This document shows positions 15,262 through 24,543 of a stretch of 64,000 bases of DNA, piece by piece. The translations under genes and the position numbers were made by a program. Numbering within the stretch: the first letter of the stretch is position 1; each line of letters begins with the position of its first letter. Source of the DNA: Chitinophaga sp. sic0106 (GTDB taxonomy: Bacteria; Bacteroidota; Bacteroidia; Chitinophagales; Chitinophagaceae). The DNA lies in the NCBI RefSeq assembly GCF_019219075.1, contig NZ_JAHUWJ010000005.1:62001-126000 (forward strand). The letters are read 5' to 3'. The notes beneath the pieces are model-generated. The model was not told where the DNA came from, did not search any database, and saw only the letters and a list, made by a program, of their open reading frames with translations.

Positions 15262-18200
15262 TTATACGAGTATTGATTTTTCCTGTAAACATTTTTCCAT
15301 GATTGCTTTCACTTCCGAACGACAACTGCCGCAGCCCATGCCGGCACCGCTGGCCTGACAAAGCGCTGGCAGCGTATCACAGCCCTTATCTATTTCTGCC
15401 TTAATATTTCCTTCGCCCACATTACCACAACTGCACACCAGCTTGCCGATCACGGTATTGCCCTTATTGCCGGAGCGCAGCAGCTGCAGGCGTTTATCGC
15501 TCAGTTCAATGCCCTGTTGTATCAGGTCCTTGAACTCCAGAAATTCAGATTTATCGCCAATCAAAATAGCGCCCACCAGTTTGTCCTGGTGCACAATACA
15601 TTTTTTGTAATAGCGCTTGGCCTTATCCATGAATATAATTTCCTCATAGGCGGGATCATCCGGCGTGAGCACCATGCCAAGCGAACAGATATCAGTACCA
15701 TGCATTTTCAGGATGTTCATAAACAAAGAACCTTTGTAGTAGCTGCCGGTATCGCCGCAAAGGTATGCCGCCACTATGGCTGCCTGTTGTTCCGCAGCTG
15801 CGGTAATTCCATACAGTGTGCCTTTGAACGAAGCAATTTCACCGATGGCAAAAATATCCGGATCGCTGGTTTGCAGGTATTCGTTGACCGTAACCCCCCG
15901 CTCGCATTGCAGGCCTGCGGCCATGGCCAGCTCTGTGTTTGGTTGTGTGCCAATGGTCATTACCACGGCCTGGCAAGGGATATACCTGCCGCTTTTCATA
16001 TATAATCCGGTTACGTGGTCATCGCCATCGAAGCGGGAAATTTCATCGTTAAAATAGGTTTCAATTCCTCTGTCGCTCAGCTCTTCATGGAGTAGCTGGG
16101 CAGCGGTGTGGTCCAGCTGCCGGTCCATCAGCCGGGAGGTACGCTGTATAACGCCCACGGCTATACCCATTTCCCGGAGCGAGGCTGCCAGCTCAATGCC
16201 GAGCAGCCCGCCACCGGTGATCATAACGCGGCCTTTATCAGGACTTACATAAGATTTAAATCGGTCAGCATCGGGGCGGGTACGCATGGTGAAAATGCCC
16301 CGTATATCCGGTACGTCTTTTAGTCTGGCGGCACGGCTACCCGTAGCCAGCAGCAGCACGTCAAAGTGATGTACCTCACCATGGTTATCGGTCACAGTTT
16401 TGTTCTCCCGGTCAATACTGGTAATATACACGCCTCTTTTCAGGGTGATATTATAATCTTTCTCCTCGTGGTTGCTCATGGTCACCAGCTGTGGCCATTC
16501 CAGCGTATCACAGATGTAGTCCGGGAGCATTACCCTATTATAAAAGGGGAGATCTTCCTTGCTGAAGATCAGTATGTCATCGGTGGTGTTCAGCTCGCGG
16601 TAGGAGCGTACAAAGCCCCTGGAACCGGCGCCTGCACCCACGATGATGATTTTTCGTTTAGGTTGCTGGTATTTGCGGACAGCCACCGCATTAAATTTGA
16701 AGTCGGGTTGCTTTGAAATCGGGTCCAGCAGCCGGGATGTCAGATTGTTGGCCCGGTGCAGATCCTGCTGCAAAATTTTGCCCCAGTGCATTGGCAGAAA
16801 AACGACGCCCTGTTTGATGGTATCCGTCAGCGTAGCTTTGACTCTAACGTTACCGGATACACTGAGTACTTCCACGATATCCCCGTTACGGATGCCGCGT
16901 TCTGCGGCATCTTCCGGGTGTATTTCCAGGAACGCGGCACTGATATGTTGTTTGAGCTTATTTACCTTTCCGGTTTTACTCATGGTATGCCACTGGTCGC
17001 GGATACGGCCGGTGGTTAAAATCAGCGGGAACTCCGGACTTACGGGTACGGAATTGTTTTCATCCGCCACAGCATGGATCATCGCTTTTTTGTCGGAAGT
17101 ATAAAACTGATGGTCTGTAAACAGTCTGCTGGTACCTTTGCCATTGCGGTAGGGCCATTGGATGCTGCGATGTTCCTGTAAAATGCTGTAGTTGAGGCCA
17201 CTGATATCGGTATTTGTCCCGCTGGTGAGACGGGTGTGTTCTTTGTATATCTCTTCGTTGTTCGTATAGTCGAAACCGGTATATCCCATTTTTTGGGCAA
17301 AGCGGCAAATGATTTCAGCGTCCGGGAGTGCTTCTCCGGGTGCCTCGGTGATGCGGGCGAGGTAGCTGATACGGCGCTCGGCGTTGGTCATGGTGCCTTC
17401 CTTCTCCGTCCAGGCGGCCGCTGGCAGCACTACATCGGCATATTCCAGCGTTTCCGGCTTGTTGGAGATTTCCTGTACCACTACGTACTTCGCTTTCTTC
17501 AGAGCTGCTTCTGCCTGCCGCGCATTGGGCAAACTCACCAGCGGATTGGTGCACATGATCCAGATAGCTTTGAGGCGGCCGTCTTCGAGTGCTTCAAACA
17601 TTTCGGTAGCTGTTAATCCGGGTGTTGGGGAGATGCTGTTGACGCCCCAGAACCTGGCTACTTCCTCGCGGTGCGCTGCATTATTCAATACGCGGTGGGC
17701 GGGGAGTAAGTTGCTGAGTCCACCTACCTCCCTGCCACCCATGGCATTGGGCTGACCGGTGAGCGAAAATGGTCCGCTGCCGGGTTTACCGATATGCCCG
17801 GTGATGAGGTGCAGGTTGATCAGGCTTAAATTTTTGCTGACACCTACCACGCTCTGGTTAAGTCCCATGGTCCAAAATGACATGAAGCCGTTAGCTTCGC
17901 CGATGTAGCGGGCGGTGGTGTAAATATCTGCTGCGTTTACACCGCAGATCACCGCTGCTTCTTCTACGGTACGCTCCATCACCTGCCTGCGATAGGCGTC
18001 GTAGCCGTTGGTATGGTGGCCAATGAAGGCCTGGTTCGTATAGCCTTGCATGATGATAGCGCGACCAATAGCATGATGCAGGGTAATGTCGGTGCCCGGA
18101 TTAATTTGCAGGTGAATATCTGCCATGGCGCAGGTTTGCGTAACCCGGGGATCGCTCACAATAATTTTCAGGTTGGGGTTGGCTGCCCTGGCGGCCTCCA

Positions 18201-18756
18201 CGCGGCGCCAGAGGATAGGATGACACCAGGCGGGGTTAGCGCCGGCAACGAAGAGGCAATCCGCGGCAGCGATGTCGTCATAGTTGCCCGGAACGCTATC
18301 CTCACCCAATGCCATTTTATAGGCTGCTACTGCGCTGCTCATACATAACCGGGAGTTGGTGTCGATGTTGTTACTCCCGATATATCCTTTGATGAGCTTA
18401 TTGACCACATAATATTCTTCAGTGAGGCATTGTCCGGAGGCGTAAAAAGCTACTGCCTCCGGCCCGTATTTTTTGATGATGCTGCTGAATACGGCAGCGG
18501 TGCGTTCCAGCGCCTGGTCCCATGATACCCGCTGCCGGGGCATGCTCCGGTGGTACCGCATTTCGGGGTACAGGAGCCTGTCGGAAGTATCCATCACGGT
18601 ATAGTGCAGGTTCATGCCCTTGGAGCAAAGCATACCTCTGTTGACAGGATGATCGGGATCTCCCTGTACCTGTACATTTCCCCGCTTATCTTTATTCACA
18701 ATGATACCGCAGCCTACACCACAGTAACAGCAGGTTGATTTGATTGATGTGTCCAT
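15262..18756 (-). CDS. nasA: Assimilatory nitrate reductase: molybdopterin catalytic part fused to FAD reductase and BFD [2Fe-2S] domain
   Basis: 1164 residues from the ATG at 18756; an in-frame GTG at 18765 is the less likely start. Residues ~1-690 are a molybdopterin oxidoreductase with an N-terminal [4Fe-4S] motif (CCYCGVGC followed by GMLCSKG), bis-MGD regions such as MGLNQSVVGVSKN, and a C-terminal MopB-binding domain (TTGRIRDQWHTMSKTGK). Residues ~703-1030 are an NAD(P)/FAD oxidoreductase like that of NirB (KIIIVGAGAGSRG, second nucleotide motif MITGGGLLGIELA). Residues ~1106-1155 are a BFD-like domain (CSCGN ... GMGCGSCRSEV). Reduces nitrate to nitrite in the cytoplasm, probably taking electrons from NAD(P)H via its own flavin domain. 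In Klebsiella these are separate NasA and NasC subunits. Confidence 0.93.
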   Translation of the reverse strand: MDTSIKSTCCYCGVGCGIIVNKDKRGNVQVQGDPDHPVNRGMLCSKGMNLHYTVMDTSDRLLYPEMRYHRSMPRQRVSWDQALERTAAVFSSIIKKYGPEAVAFYASGQCLTEEYYVVNKLIKGYIGSNNIDTNSRLCMSSAVAAYKMALGEDSVPGNYDDIAAADCLFVAGANPAWCHPILWRRVEAARAANPNLKIIVSDPRVTQTCAMADIHLQINPGTDITLHHAIGRAIIMQGYTNQAFIGHHTNGYDAYRRQVMERTVEEAAVICGVNAADIYTTARYIGEANGFMSFWTMGLNQSVVGVSKNLSLINLHLITGHIGKPGSGPFSLTGQPNAMGGREVGGLSNLLPAHRVLNNAAHREEVARFWGVNSISPTPGLTATEMFEALEDGRLKAIWIMCTNPLVSLPNARQAEAALKKAKYVVVQEISNKPETLEYADVVLPAAAWTEKEGTMTNAERRISYLARITEAPGEALPDAEIICRFAQKMGYTGFDYTNNEEIYKEHTRLTSGTNTDISGLNYSILQEHRSIQWPYRNGKGTSRLFTDHQFYTSDKKAMIHAVADENNSVPVSPEFPLILTTGRIRDQWHTMSKTGKVNKLKQHISAAFLEIHPEDAAERGIRNGDIVEVLSVSGNVRVKATLTDTIKQGVVFLPMHWGKILQQDLHRANNLTSRLLDPISKQPDFKFNAVAVRKYQQPKRKIIIVGAGAGSRGFVRSYRELNTTDDILIFSKEDLPFYNRVMLPDYICDTLEWPQLVTMSNHEEKDYNITLKRGVYITSIDRENKTVTDNHGEVHHFDVLLLATGSRAARLKDVPDIRGIFTMRTRPDADRFKSYVSPDKGRVMITGGGLLGIELAASLREMGIAVGVIQRTSRLMDRQLDHTAAQLLHEELSDRGIETYFNDEISRFDGDDHVTGLYMKSGRYIPCQAVVMTIGTQPNTELAMAAGLQCERGVTVNEYLQTSDPDIFAIGEIASFKGTLYGITAAAEQQAAIVAAYLCGDTGSYYKGSLFMNILKMHGTDICSLGMVLTPDDPAYEEIIFMDKAKRYYKKCIVHQDKLVGAILIGDKSEFLEFKDLIQQGIELSDKRLQLLRSGNKGNTVIGKLVCSCGNVGEGNIKAEIDKGCDTLPALCQASGAGMGCGSCRSEVKAIMEKCLQEKSILV

Positions 18757-18776
18757 GGAACGCACGATTTAAATGA

Positions 18777-20060
18777 TCACGATGCAACGGCAGCAGTACG
18801 GATGCCGCTGGCAGGTACTGGTTTTACAAACCTGGTAACCATGATGATGACAGAAACGATGATAACGATGACGCCCAGGTATTGAAAAGCCTGTATGTAG
18901 GTGATGCTTTCAGACTTAAACAGGAAGCCAAACAGCATCCCGCCGAGATTACCGCCGGCACCCACGATGCCGCTTACCAGACCTGCATTCTTTTCGTTGA
19001 TAAACGGAACGATGCCGAAAGTAGCGCCATTGGCCATTTTCAGGAAGAGGGCAAAACCCAGCATGCATACAATGGCCAGTCCCAGGCTGCCGGCATGGGC
19101 AAACCAGAGCAGGCCCAAACCTTCGCCCAGCAGCATAAAGCCGAGCAGGCGTCCTTTGCCCCGCATACCATGTCTGGCACCTACCTTATCAGAAACGATG
19201 CCGCCCAGCGCCCGCGCAAATATGTTCATGAACCCGAAGATACCTGCCAGGAATCCGGCCTTCGCCTGGTCTAACCCAAACGTATCTACGAAGTGCAGGG
19301 AGGCTACATTGTCAAAGGTGATCTCCATGCCGAAGCACATGCCGTAAGCCAGTGTGAGCGCCCAGATGCGCCATTCCTTCAGGATGCTCCAGTCGGTTGG
19401 GCCGGCAACTTTCTGCTGGTTGATTTCGTCGAGGTTGCCTTCGGGTGTGTCTTTGGTGAATTTGTAATATAGCCAGGCCACGAGCAGCATCATGATGCCG
19501 GGTACAATCATGGCATACCTCCAGGCTTCTGACTTAGTAAATCCGAAGCCTACGATGGCCGCGAAGATCAGCGGCATCACCATATTTGTGATCCCGCCGC
19601 CCAGGTTGCCCCAGCCGCCGGTGATGGCGTTGGCAGTTCCTTTAATAGAGGGGGCAAACATCAGCCCGGTGTGAAACTGCGTTACCACAAAAGAAGCACC
19701 TATAACGCTGATGGCTAAACGGAATAATAAAAAGGTGGTATAGTTATCGGCCAGCCCCACAAGGAATACCGGTAATGATCCGGCAATCAGGAGTCGCACC
19801 GCAGTTTTACGCGGCCCCCAGGTATCACATAATCTCCCGATGATTAAACGCGCGATAATAGTACCACTCACGGACGCAATCATGATATTGCCTACCTGTG
19901 ATTTGGAAAGGCCGAGGTCTTCCCGGATGGTGGGCATCAGCGGCGCCAGCCCAAACCAGCCAAAGAAACAAACGAAAAACATCAGCCACGTGATGTGGAA
20001 AGTGCGCATCTGAACGGAGTTCAGACTGAATATTTTTATTTTATCGAGTTGAGCAGACAT
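18777..20060 (-). CDS. narK: Nitrate/nitrite transporter, major facilitator superfamily (NarK/NasA type)
   Basis: 427 residues with twelve predicted membrane spans. Early signatures: FFVCFFGWFGLAPLMPTIRED, then the MFS loop RLIIGRLCDTWGPRKT, and the nitrate-porter motif around GGWGNLGGGITNMVMP, which repeats as GIVGAGGNLGGMLFG in the second half. The two Arg residues expected in helices 2 and 8 of nitrate porters have candidates (ARLIIGR, ARALGG). Inner-membrane uptake of nitrate for assimilation. It starts 17 nt after the porin stop and ends 20 nt before the nitrate reductase start, so it is within the operon. Confidence 0.93.
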   Translation of the reverse strand: MSAQLDKIKIFSLNSVQMRTFHITWLMFFVCFFGWFGLAPLMPTIREDLGLSKSQVGNIMIASVSGTIIARLIIGRLCDTWGPRKTAVRLLIAGSLPVFLVGLADNYTTFLLFRLAISVIGASFVVTQFHTGLMFAPSIKGTANAITGGWGNLGGGITNMVMPLIFAAIVGFGFTKSEAWRYAMIVPGIMMLLVAWLYYKFTKDTPEGNLDEINQQKVAGPTDWSILKEWRIWALTLAYGMCFGMEITFDNVASLHFVDTFGLDQAKAGFLAGIFGFMNIFARALGGIVSDKVGARHGMRGKGRLLGFMLLGEGLGLLWFAHAGSLGLAIVCMLGFALFLKMANGATFGIVPFINEKNAGLVSGIVGAGGNLGGMLFGFLFKSESITYIQAFQYLGVIVIIVSVIIMVTRFVKPVPASGIRTAAVAS

Positions 20061-20077
20061 AGACTTTGGTTTGCAGG

Positions 20078-21379
20078 TTATTTAATAAAGATTTCCGGTT
20101 TCACTGTCAGCATCAGGTAGGCCCAGTTACTGTTGCTGGAAGAGTTAGCGATGTTCTTGACAGTGGGAGAGGTGAGTGTATTGGTGCTCCAATAGTGACT
20201 GTAACCACCTTCTATACTGATGATACGGGTAAGGCTATACGTAGCAGTGATATCTGCTTCTGTACCAAAGTTTTTGGGGTAGCCGGCAATTGTGCCGGCG
20301 CTGAAAAACTGGTGCAGGTCCGCGTTGAGTATCCATTTGGCGGAAGGCTTCCACCTGGATTTGAGATAGTAGTCCTGCAGGCCCTGGCGGCCAAAGGTAC
20401 TGGCTACATAGAAGTAATCCATATTGCCCCAGAACTTATGCGGCGTACCATACAGCGGGTCAAACCAGGGGCTGGTGTAATCCACGCCAGGTCCAACGCT
20501 GAAAGTACTGCTTGCCTTAAACAGCACCTGGGCGCTTAAAAGGTACGATGGATTGGTAGCTGCCTGGAAATAGCCGGCAGCAGTAGTTTCCAGCAGTTTG
20601 CTCTGGCGGTTCCAGTACAGGCCGGCGGTGATGCGGCTGGTAGTGGTAGCTTCCCAGGTTTTCACCGGCAGGTTGTTAACGGTATCGGTATGCGAGCGGG
20701 AGAACTGGTCCGCCAGCACGAGGAAAGAAAGCGTTTGTGCGCCTGTTTTTCTGCTGGCATGTAAAAATTCCAGGCTCTTATACATGCTGCCACCATTGGT
20801 GTTAGCGGCATAGTTGCCGGGAGGGGTAGGGTTGTAGATGGTGCCACTGCCGTTTTCTTTATTTTGATTGAAAGCGGCGCCGAAGTGGAGTTGCCACCTG
20901 GCGGACTGATACCGCAGCAGTACGGCGTCGTGGCGGCGGCCCTGTTGTAACCAGTCCAGGTTGCCGAGGAGGCGACTATCATCATACACCAGTTCCTGGC
21001 GGCCAGCTTTGAGGCTCAGGGTGAAATTTTTTACGGTGGTATCCGTCAGCATCACGGCGGCCCAGGCTTCATGTAATAGGAAGCCATTGTTATCGGCCGT
21101 GGTAGTGCGGTTGATGGTAGAGGCATCCTGGCCCCATACCCGCACATCCTGCACGGTGAGCCCCAGCTGCAGGCGGTAGGTGTTGAAGCCAGCGCTCAGG
21201 CGGCTGCGCTGAGAGGTAAAAAATGCCGGTTTGGCATTGGCCGGGAGGGGAGCTCCTTGTCCGTCGCGGAATTCGGAGCGGGTACGTAGCTGTGCGTTAA
21301 TGGATAACTGAGCGTATGCCGGTCGGAGAAATAGTCCGGATAAGACAAAGGAAGCCCCGCTAAGAAACAGTTTTTTCAT
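20078..21379 (-). CDS. Alginate-export-like outer-membrane porin of the nitrate operon
   Basis: 433 residues; signal peptide MKKLFLSGASFVLSGLFLRPAYAQ, then alternating beta strands to the C-terminus (WAYLMLTVKPEIFIK). The pattern LRTRSEFRDGQGAP ... FFTSQRSRLSAGF ... GRQELVYDDSRLLGNLDWLQQGRRHDAV is the alginate-export family core, a monomeric barrel of about 18 strands. In this setting it is more likely an anion channel feeding nitrate to the inner-membrane transporter than an alginate exporter; that is inference from the operon. Ends 17 nt before the transporter gene. Confidence 0.85.
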   Translation of the reverse strand: MKKLFLSGASFVLSGLFLRPAYAQLSINAQLRTRSEFRDGQGAPLPANAKPAFFTSQRSRLSAGFNTYRLQLGLTVQDVRVWGQDASTINRTTTADNNGFLLHEAWAAVMLTDTTVKNFTLSLKAGRQELVYDDSRLLGNLDWLQQGRRHDAVLLRYQSARWQLHFGAAFNQNKENGSGTIYNPTPPGNYAANTNGGSMYKSLEFLHASRKTGAQTLSFLVLADQFSRSHTDTVNNLPVKTWEATTTSRITAGLYWNRQSKLLETTAAGYFQAATNPSYLLSAQVLFKASSTFSVGPGVDYTSPWFDPLYGTPHKFWGNMDYFYVASTFGRQGLQDYYLKSRWKPSAKWILNADLHQFFSAGTIAGYPKNFGTEADITATYSLTRIISIEGGYSHYWSTNTLTSPTVKNIANSSSNSNWAYLMLTVKPEIFIK

Positions 21380-21473
21380 GTAACTTAGATCGATTTTAAA
21401 GGTGAGCCAATCATTTTTGAGTCAGAAGCCCGGCCAGCCTGCCCGCTGCCGGGTTTCGCCATTTATATAGGCG

Positions 21474-21842
21474 CTATACTTCCATAAACTCTTTGGCAAT
21501 ACCAATGTATACCCGGTCGTCAATCACTTTTACGGGGTAAACGGTGATGGAGGATTCCGCATCATCTGAAATGCAACGGCCGTCCAGCAGGGAAAATGTT
21601 TTCTTGTGAAAGGGACAGGCTACCTTAGGCTCGTCTTTAACGGTGCCGGTCATGCCGCGACTCAAAGCCATCTGCTGGCGGTGCGGACACATGTTCTGGG
21701 TGGCAAACCACTCATTGCGACGGGCAAAGTAATATAGGGCGATCTGTTCTTCTGCCAGTTTCACACATACCCCACCATTAGTAGGTACATCGGTGGTGTT
21801 GCAGGCATAAAACCAGGTGATACTTGTTTCGATTACAGACAT
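21474..21842 (-). CDS. nirD: Nitrite reductase small subunit NirD with Rieske-type ligands
   Basis: 122 residues, the normal size. It carries complete Rieske ligands, C-P-H (MCPHRQQMALSRG) and C-P-F-H (VACPFHKKTFSL); many NirD proteins have lost them, so this version probably binds a [2Fe-2S] cluster. It pairs with NirB in the cytoplasm to reduce nitrite to ammonia with NAD(P)H. It starts 24 nt after the nirB stop. A 94-nt gap with a weak CCCGGC/GCCGGG hairpin follows before the porin gene. Confidence 0.93.
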   Translation of the reverse strand: MSVIETSITWFYACNTTDVPTNGGVCVKLAEEQIALYYFARRNEWFATQNMCPHRQQMALSRGMTGTVKDEPKVACPFHKKTFSLLDGRCISDDAESSITVYPVKVIDDRVYIGIAKEFMEV

Positions 21843-21866
21843 AGCGGTAGGATTTAGTTGATTGAA

Positions 21867-24362
21867 TTATTTCCATTCAGCGGCGCGTTTCTGATCGCGC
21901 ATTTTTTCAAATTTTACAGTAGGGTCTCTTTCTTCCGGTGCGTTGATGAAGTGCGAGAAGCGCTTGCGCAGTTCCGGGCTTTCCACCACCTCTTTCCACT
22001 CGCATTTGTAGTGGTCCACCAGGAGTTGCATGGCGGCTTCGAGTTCGGCGGCAATACCGAGACTATCATTCACTACTACGTTGTGGAGGTAGTCCATGCC
22101 GCCATCGAGTTTGTTGAGCCAGGTAGCGGTGCGGGTGAGGGGATCGGCGGTTTTGATATAGAACATCAGGAACCGGTCAATATATTTTATGCAGGTTTCA
22201 CTATCGATATCGGAGGCCAGCAGTTTGGCGTGTTGGGGTTTGGAGCCACCGTTACCGCAAACATACAGGTTCCAGCCTTTTTCAGTGGCGATGATACCGA
22301 AGTCTTTGGATTGTGCTTCGGCACATTCACGGATACAGCCGGAAACGGCGGATTTGATTTTATGGGGCGCGCGGAGACCACGGTAGCGCTCTTCGATCTG
22401 TATGGCGAAGCTCACGCTGTCGTGCAGGCCGAACCGGCACCAGGTAGATCCCACGCAGCTTTTCACGGTGCGCAGTGCTTTACCGTAGGCGTGGCCACTT
22501 TCGAAGCCGGCTTCAATCAATTCTTCCCAGATGAAGGGGAGGTCGCTGAGGTGGGCGCCGAATAAGTCGATGCGCTGACCGCCGGTGATTTTCGTATATA
22601 GGTTGTATTTAACGGCTACCTGCCCGATTACGATCAGTTTTTCCGGGGTGATTTCACCGCCGGGAATACGTGGCACTACGGAGTAGGTACCACCTTTCTG
22701 AATGTTGGCGAGGTAGCGGTCGTTGGAGTCCTGTGCGGTATCATTGCCTTTGTCGAGTATCAGCTCATTCCAGAGGCTGGCCAGGATGGAGGCTACTACT
22801 GGTTTACAAACTTCGCAACCGTCGCCATGGCCGTAGGTATCTATTACTTCATCGAAGCTACGCAGGGCTTTTACTTTGATAAGGTCCAGCATTTCCTGGC
22901 GGGAGTAGGAGAAGTGTTCGCAGATGACGTTGCGGATGTAGCGACCTTCCGCTTTCATGGTGGCGGTGATGAGGTCTTTTACCATCGGGGCGCAGCCGCC
23001 ACAGCAGGAACCCGCTTTGGTGGCTTTTTTCACGTCGTCGAAGGTTTCCAGGCCGGCAGTAACGGCGCCGCATATACGCCCTTTGCTTACACTCTCACAA
23101 CTACAGATGATGGCGTCGTCCGGGAGCCCTGTAACGGCTGCCGAATTGGCGTCACCCTCTTTTTTGGCGCCGGTCAGCAGCTCAGAAGGGTTGGCCGGCA
23201 GGGGCATGCTGTTTTTGGTAGTTTGCAGTAGCATGTTGTAGTCGGCCGCATCACCGATTAAGATTCCGCCCAGCAGGCGGGTGCCATCCGGTGTGATGTT
23301 GAGTCTTTTATACACCCCGGTGAACCGGTCTTCGAATACGATACTATGACAGGTATGTGGCAGTGGGAAGGGATCGCCGAAGCTGGCTACGTCCACACCG
23401 ATGAGTTTTAGTTTCGTGCTCATATCAAAGCCGGTGAAAGCTTTTTCTTCTCCCAAAATAGTAGCAGCAGCAACTGCCGCCATATCATAACCCGGTGCCA
23501 CCAGGCCATAGATCATTTGATTATGGAGGGCACATTCACCGATGGCGAATATTTCCGGATCGGAGGTTTGCATCTGGTTGTTCACGATAATGCCACCACG
23601 GGGACCCAGGGTCAGTCCTGCCTGTAGCGCCAGTTCATCCCTTGGTTTGATACCGGCGGATACAATTATGATGTCCGCATTTACGGAGGTGCCATCCGTA
23701 AAAGCGAGGCCGGTAACTTCATTCTCACCTAAAACTTCGCTTGAATTACGATTTGTGAGAATGTTGATTCCCAGTGCATTAAGTTTATTTTGTAATATGG
23801 CAGATCCTTGCTCATCTATTTGTCGCGGCATCAGTCGGGAGGAAAATTCCACTACAAAGGACTCTGGTACCTGGAGGTCGAGCAGCGCTTTGGCCGCTTC
23901 CAGTCCCAGCAGTCCGCCACCTATTACGATGCCTGATTTAGCGTTGGCGGCATAGGCGCGGATGGCATCCAGGTCTTCAATGGTCCGATATACAAACACA
24001 CCTTTTTTATCGATGCCCGGTACCGGAGGTACAAAGGCCGCGGAGCCGGTAGCCATCACGAGGTAATCATAGGTTTCCGCCTTGCCATCAAGCGTATGCA
24101 CGGTTTTACGGTGCCGGTCGATGCGTATAACGGGGTCGCCTGTATGTAATATTATATTATTGTCCTTATACCATTGTAAATCGGCGAGGAGGAGGTCATC
24201 GGCAGTTTTGCCGTCGAGGTAAGAGGTAAGATGTACTCTGTCGTACGCCGGGCGGGGTTCTTCGCCATATACAATCAGTTCAATCCCGGTATCTGCCATT
24301 GAACGGAGCTTCTCACAGAATTTGTAGCCCACCATGCCGTTCCCTATTACGATTACTTTCAT
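21867..24362 (-). CDS. nirB: NAD(P)H-dependent assimilatory nitrite reductase large subunit NirB
   Basis: 831 residues, normal length. Order: FAD/NAD(P) oxidoreductase (~1-310, KVIVIGNGMVGYKFCE, then GIVIGGGLLGLEAA), BFD-like [2Fe-2S] domain (~415-465, ICSCESVSKGRI...GSCCGGCAPMV), a second small Cys pair (GCEVCKPVV), and the sulfite/nitrite reductase part with the [4Fe-4S]-siroheme ligands CVGSTWC and SGCIREC. All ligands are present. Six-electron reduction of nitrite to ammonium in the cytoplasm. First gene of the minus-strand nitrate operon; the divergent cobA gene supplies the siroheme precursor. Confidence 0.96.
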   Translation of the reverse strand: MKVIVIGNGMVGYKFCEKLRSMADTGIELIVYGEEPRPAYDRVHLTSYLDGKTADDLLLADLQWYKDNNIILHTGDPVIRIDRHRKTVHTLDGKAETYDYLVMATGSAAFVPPVPGIDKKGVFVYRTIEDLDAIRAYAANAKSGIVIGGGLLGLEAAKALLDLQVPESFVVEFSSRLMPRQIDEQGSAILQNKLNALGINILTNRNSSEVLGENEVTGLAFTDGTSVNADIIIVSAGIKPRDELALQAGLTLGPRGGIIVNNQMQTSDPEIFAIGECALHNQMIYGLVAPGYDMAAVAAATILGEEKAFTGFDMSTKLKLIGVDVASFGDPFPLPHTCHSIVFEDRFTGVYKRLNITPDGTRLLGGILIGDAADYNMLLQTTKNSMPLPANPSELLTGAKKEGDANSAAVTGLPDDAIICSCESVSKGRICGAVTAGLETFDDVKKATKAGSCCGGCAPMVKDLITATMKAEGRYIRNVICEHFSYSRQEMLDLIKVKALRSFDEVIDTYGHGDGCEVCKPVVASILASLWNELILDKGNDTAQDSNDRYLANIQKGGTYSVVPRIPGGEITPEKLIVIGQVAVKYNLYTKITGGQRIDLFGAHLSDLPFIWEELIEAGFESGHAYGKALRTVKSCVGSTWCRFGLHDSVSFAIQIEERYRGLRAPHKIKSAVSGCIRECAEAQSKDFGIIATEKGWNLYVCGNGGSKPQHAKLLASDIDSETCIKYIDRFLMFYIKTADPLTRTATWLNKLDGGMDYLHNVVVNDSLGIAAELEAAMQLLVDHYKCEWKEVVESPELRKRFSHFINAPEERDPTVKFEKMRDQKRAAEWK

Positions 24363-24543
24363 TGGAAATAAGATTTTGAAATCGGGAGATAAAATATATT
24401 ATAAATAAATTTATATAATAGATTTTCTAGGAAGAAATGTAAAATTGTTGGGCGGCGTATGATTTCTGATATAAAAATAAGGATTTTATATTTAAATTTG
24501 AATGCATGTTCGCATAAAAAGATTAAATATAATTTATTCTAAT
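24363..24543. promoter_or_regulatory. Divergent promoter region between nirB and cobA
   Basis: A strongly AT-rich 181-bp gap that must carry promoters for both the nitrate operon and cobA. On the plus strand TAAATTTG at 24493-24500 fits the Bacteroidota -7 element TAnnTTTG; it would place the cobA transcript start near 24507, before the chosen ATG (24544) but after an upstream in-frame ATG (24502). On the minus strand TATATTTT (24391-24398) is one base off the same element. No clear FNR-type dyad (TTGAT-n4-ATCAA) was found. Confidence 0.5.

Noticed and set aside
18757..18765. GTG start for the nitrate reductase three codons upstream
   Set aside because: The ATG at 18756 is closer to the [4Fe-4S] motif and fits normal spacing; GTG adds nothing conserved.
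21435..21456. CCCGGC/GCCGGG hairpin between nirD and the porin gene
   Set aside because: Six-bp stem with a 13-nt loop and no T-run; the genes are otherwise closely spaced in one operon, so it is not called a terminator.
21858..22565. A 235-codon plus-strand frame antisense to nirB
   Set aside because: The nirB siroheme motifs on the other strand are unambiguous, and the antisense product is low-complexity Phe/Gly-rich.
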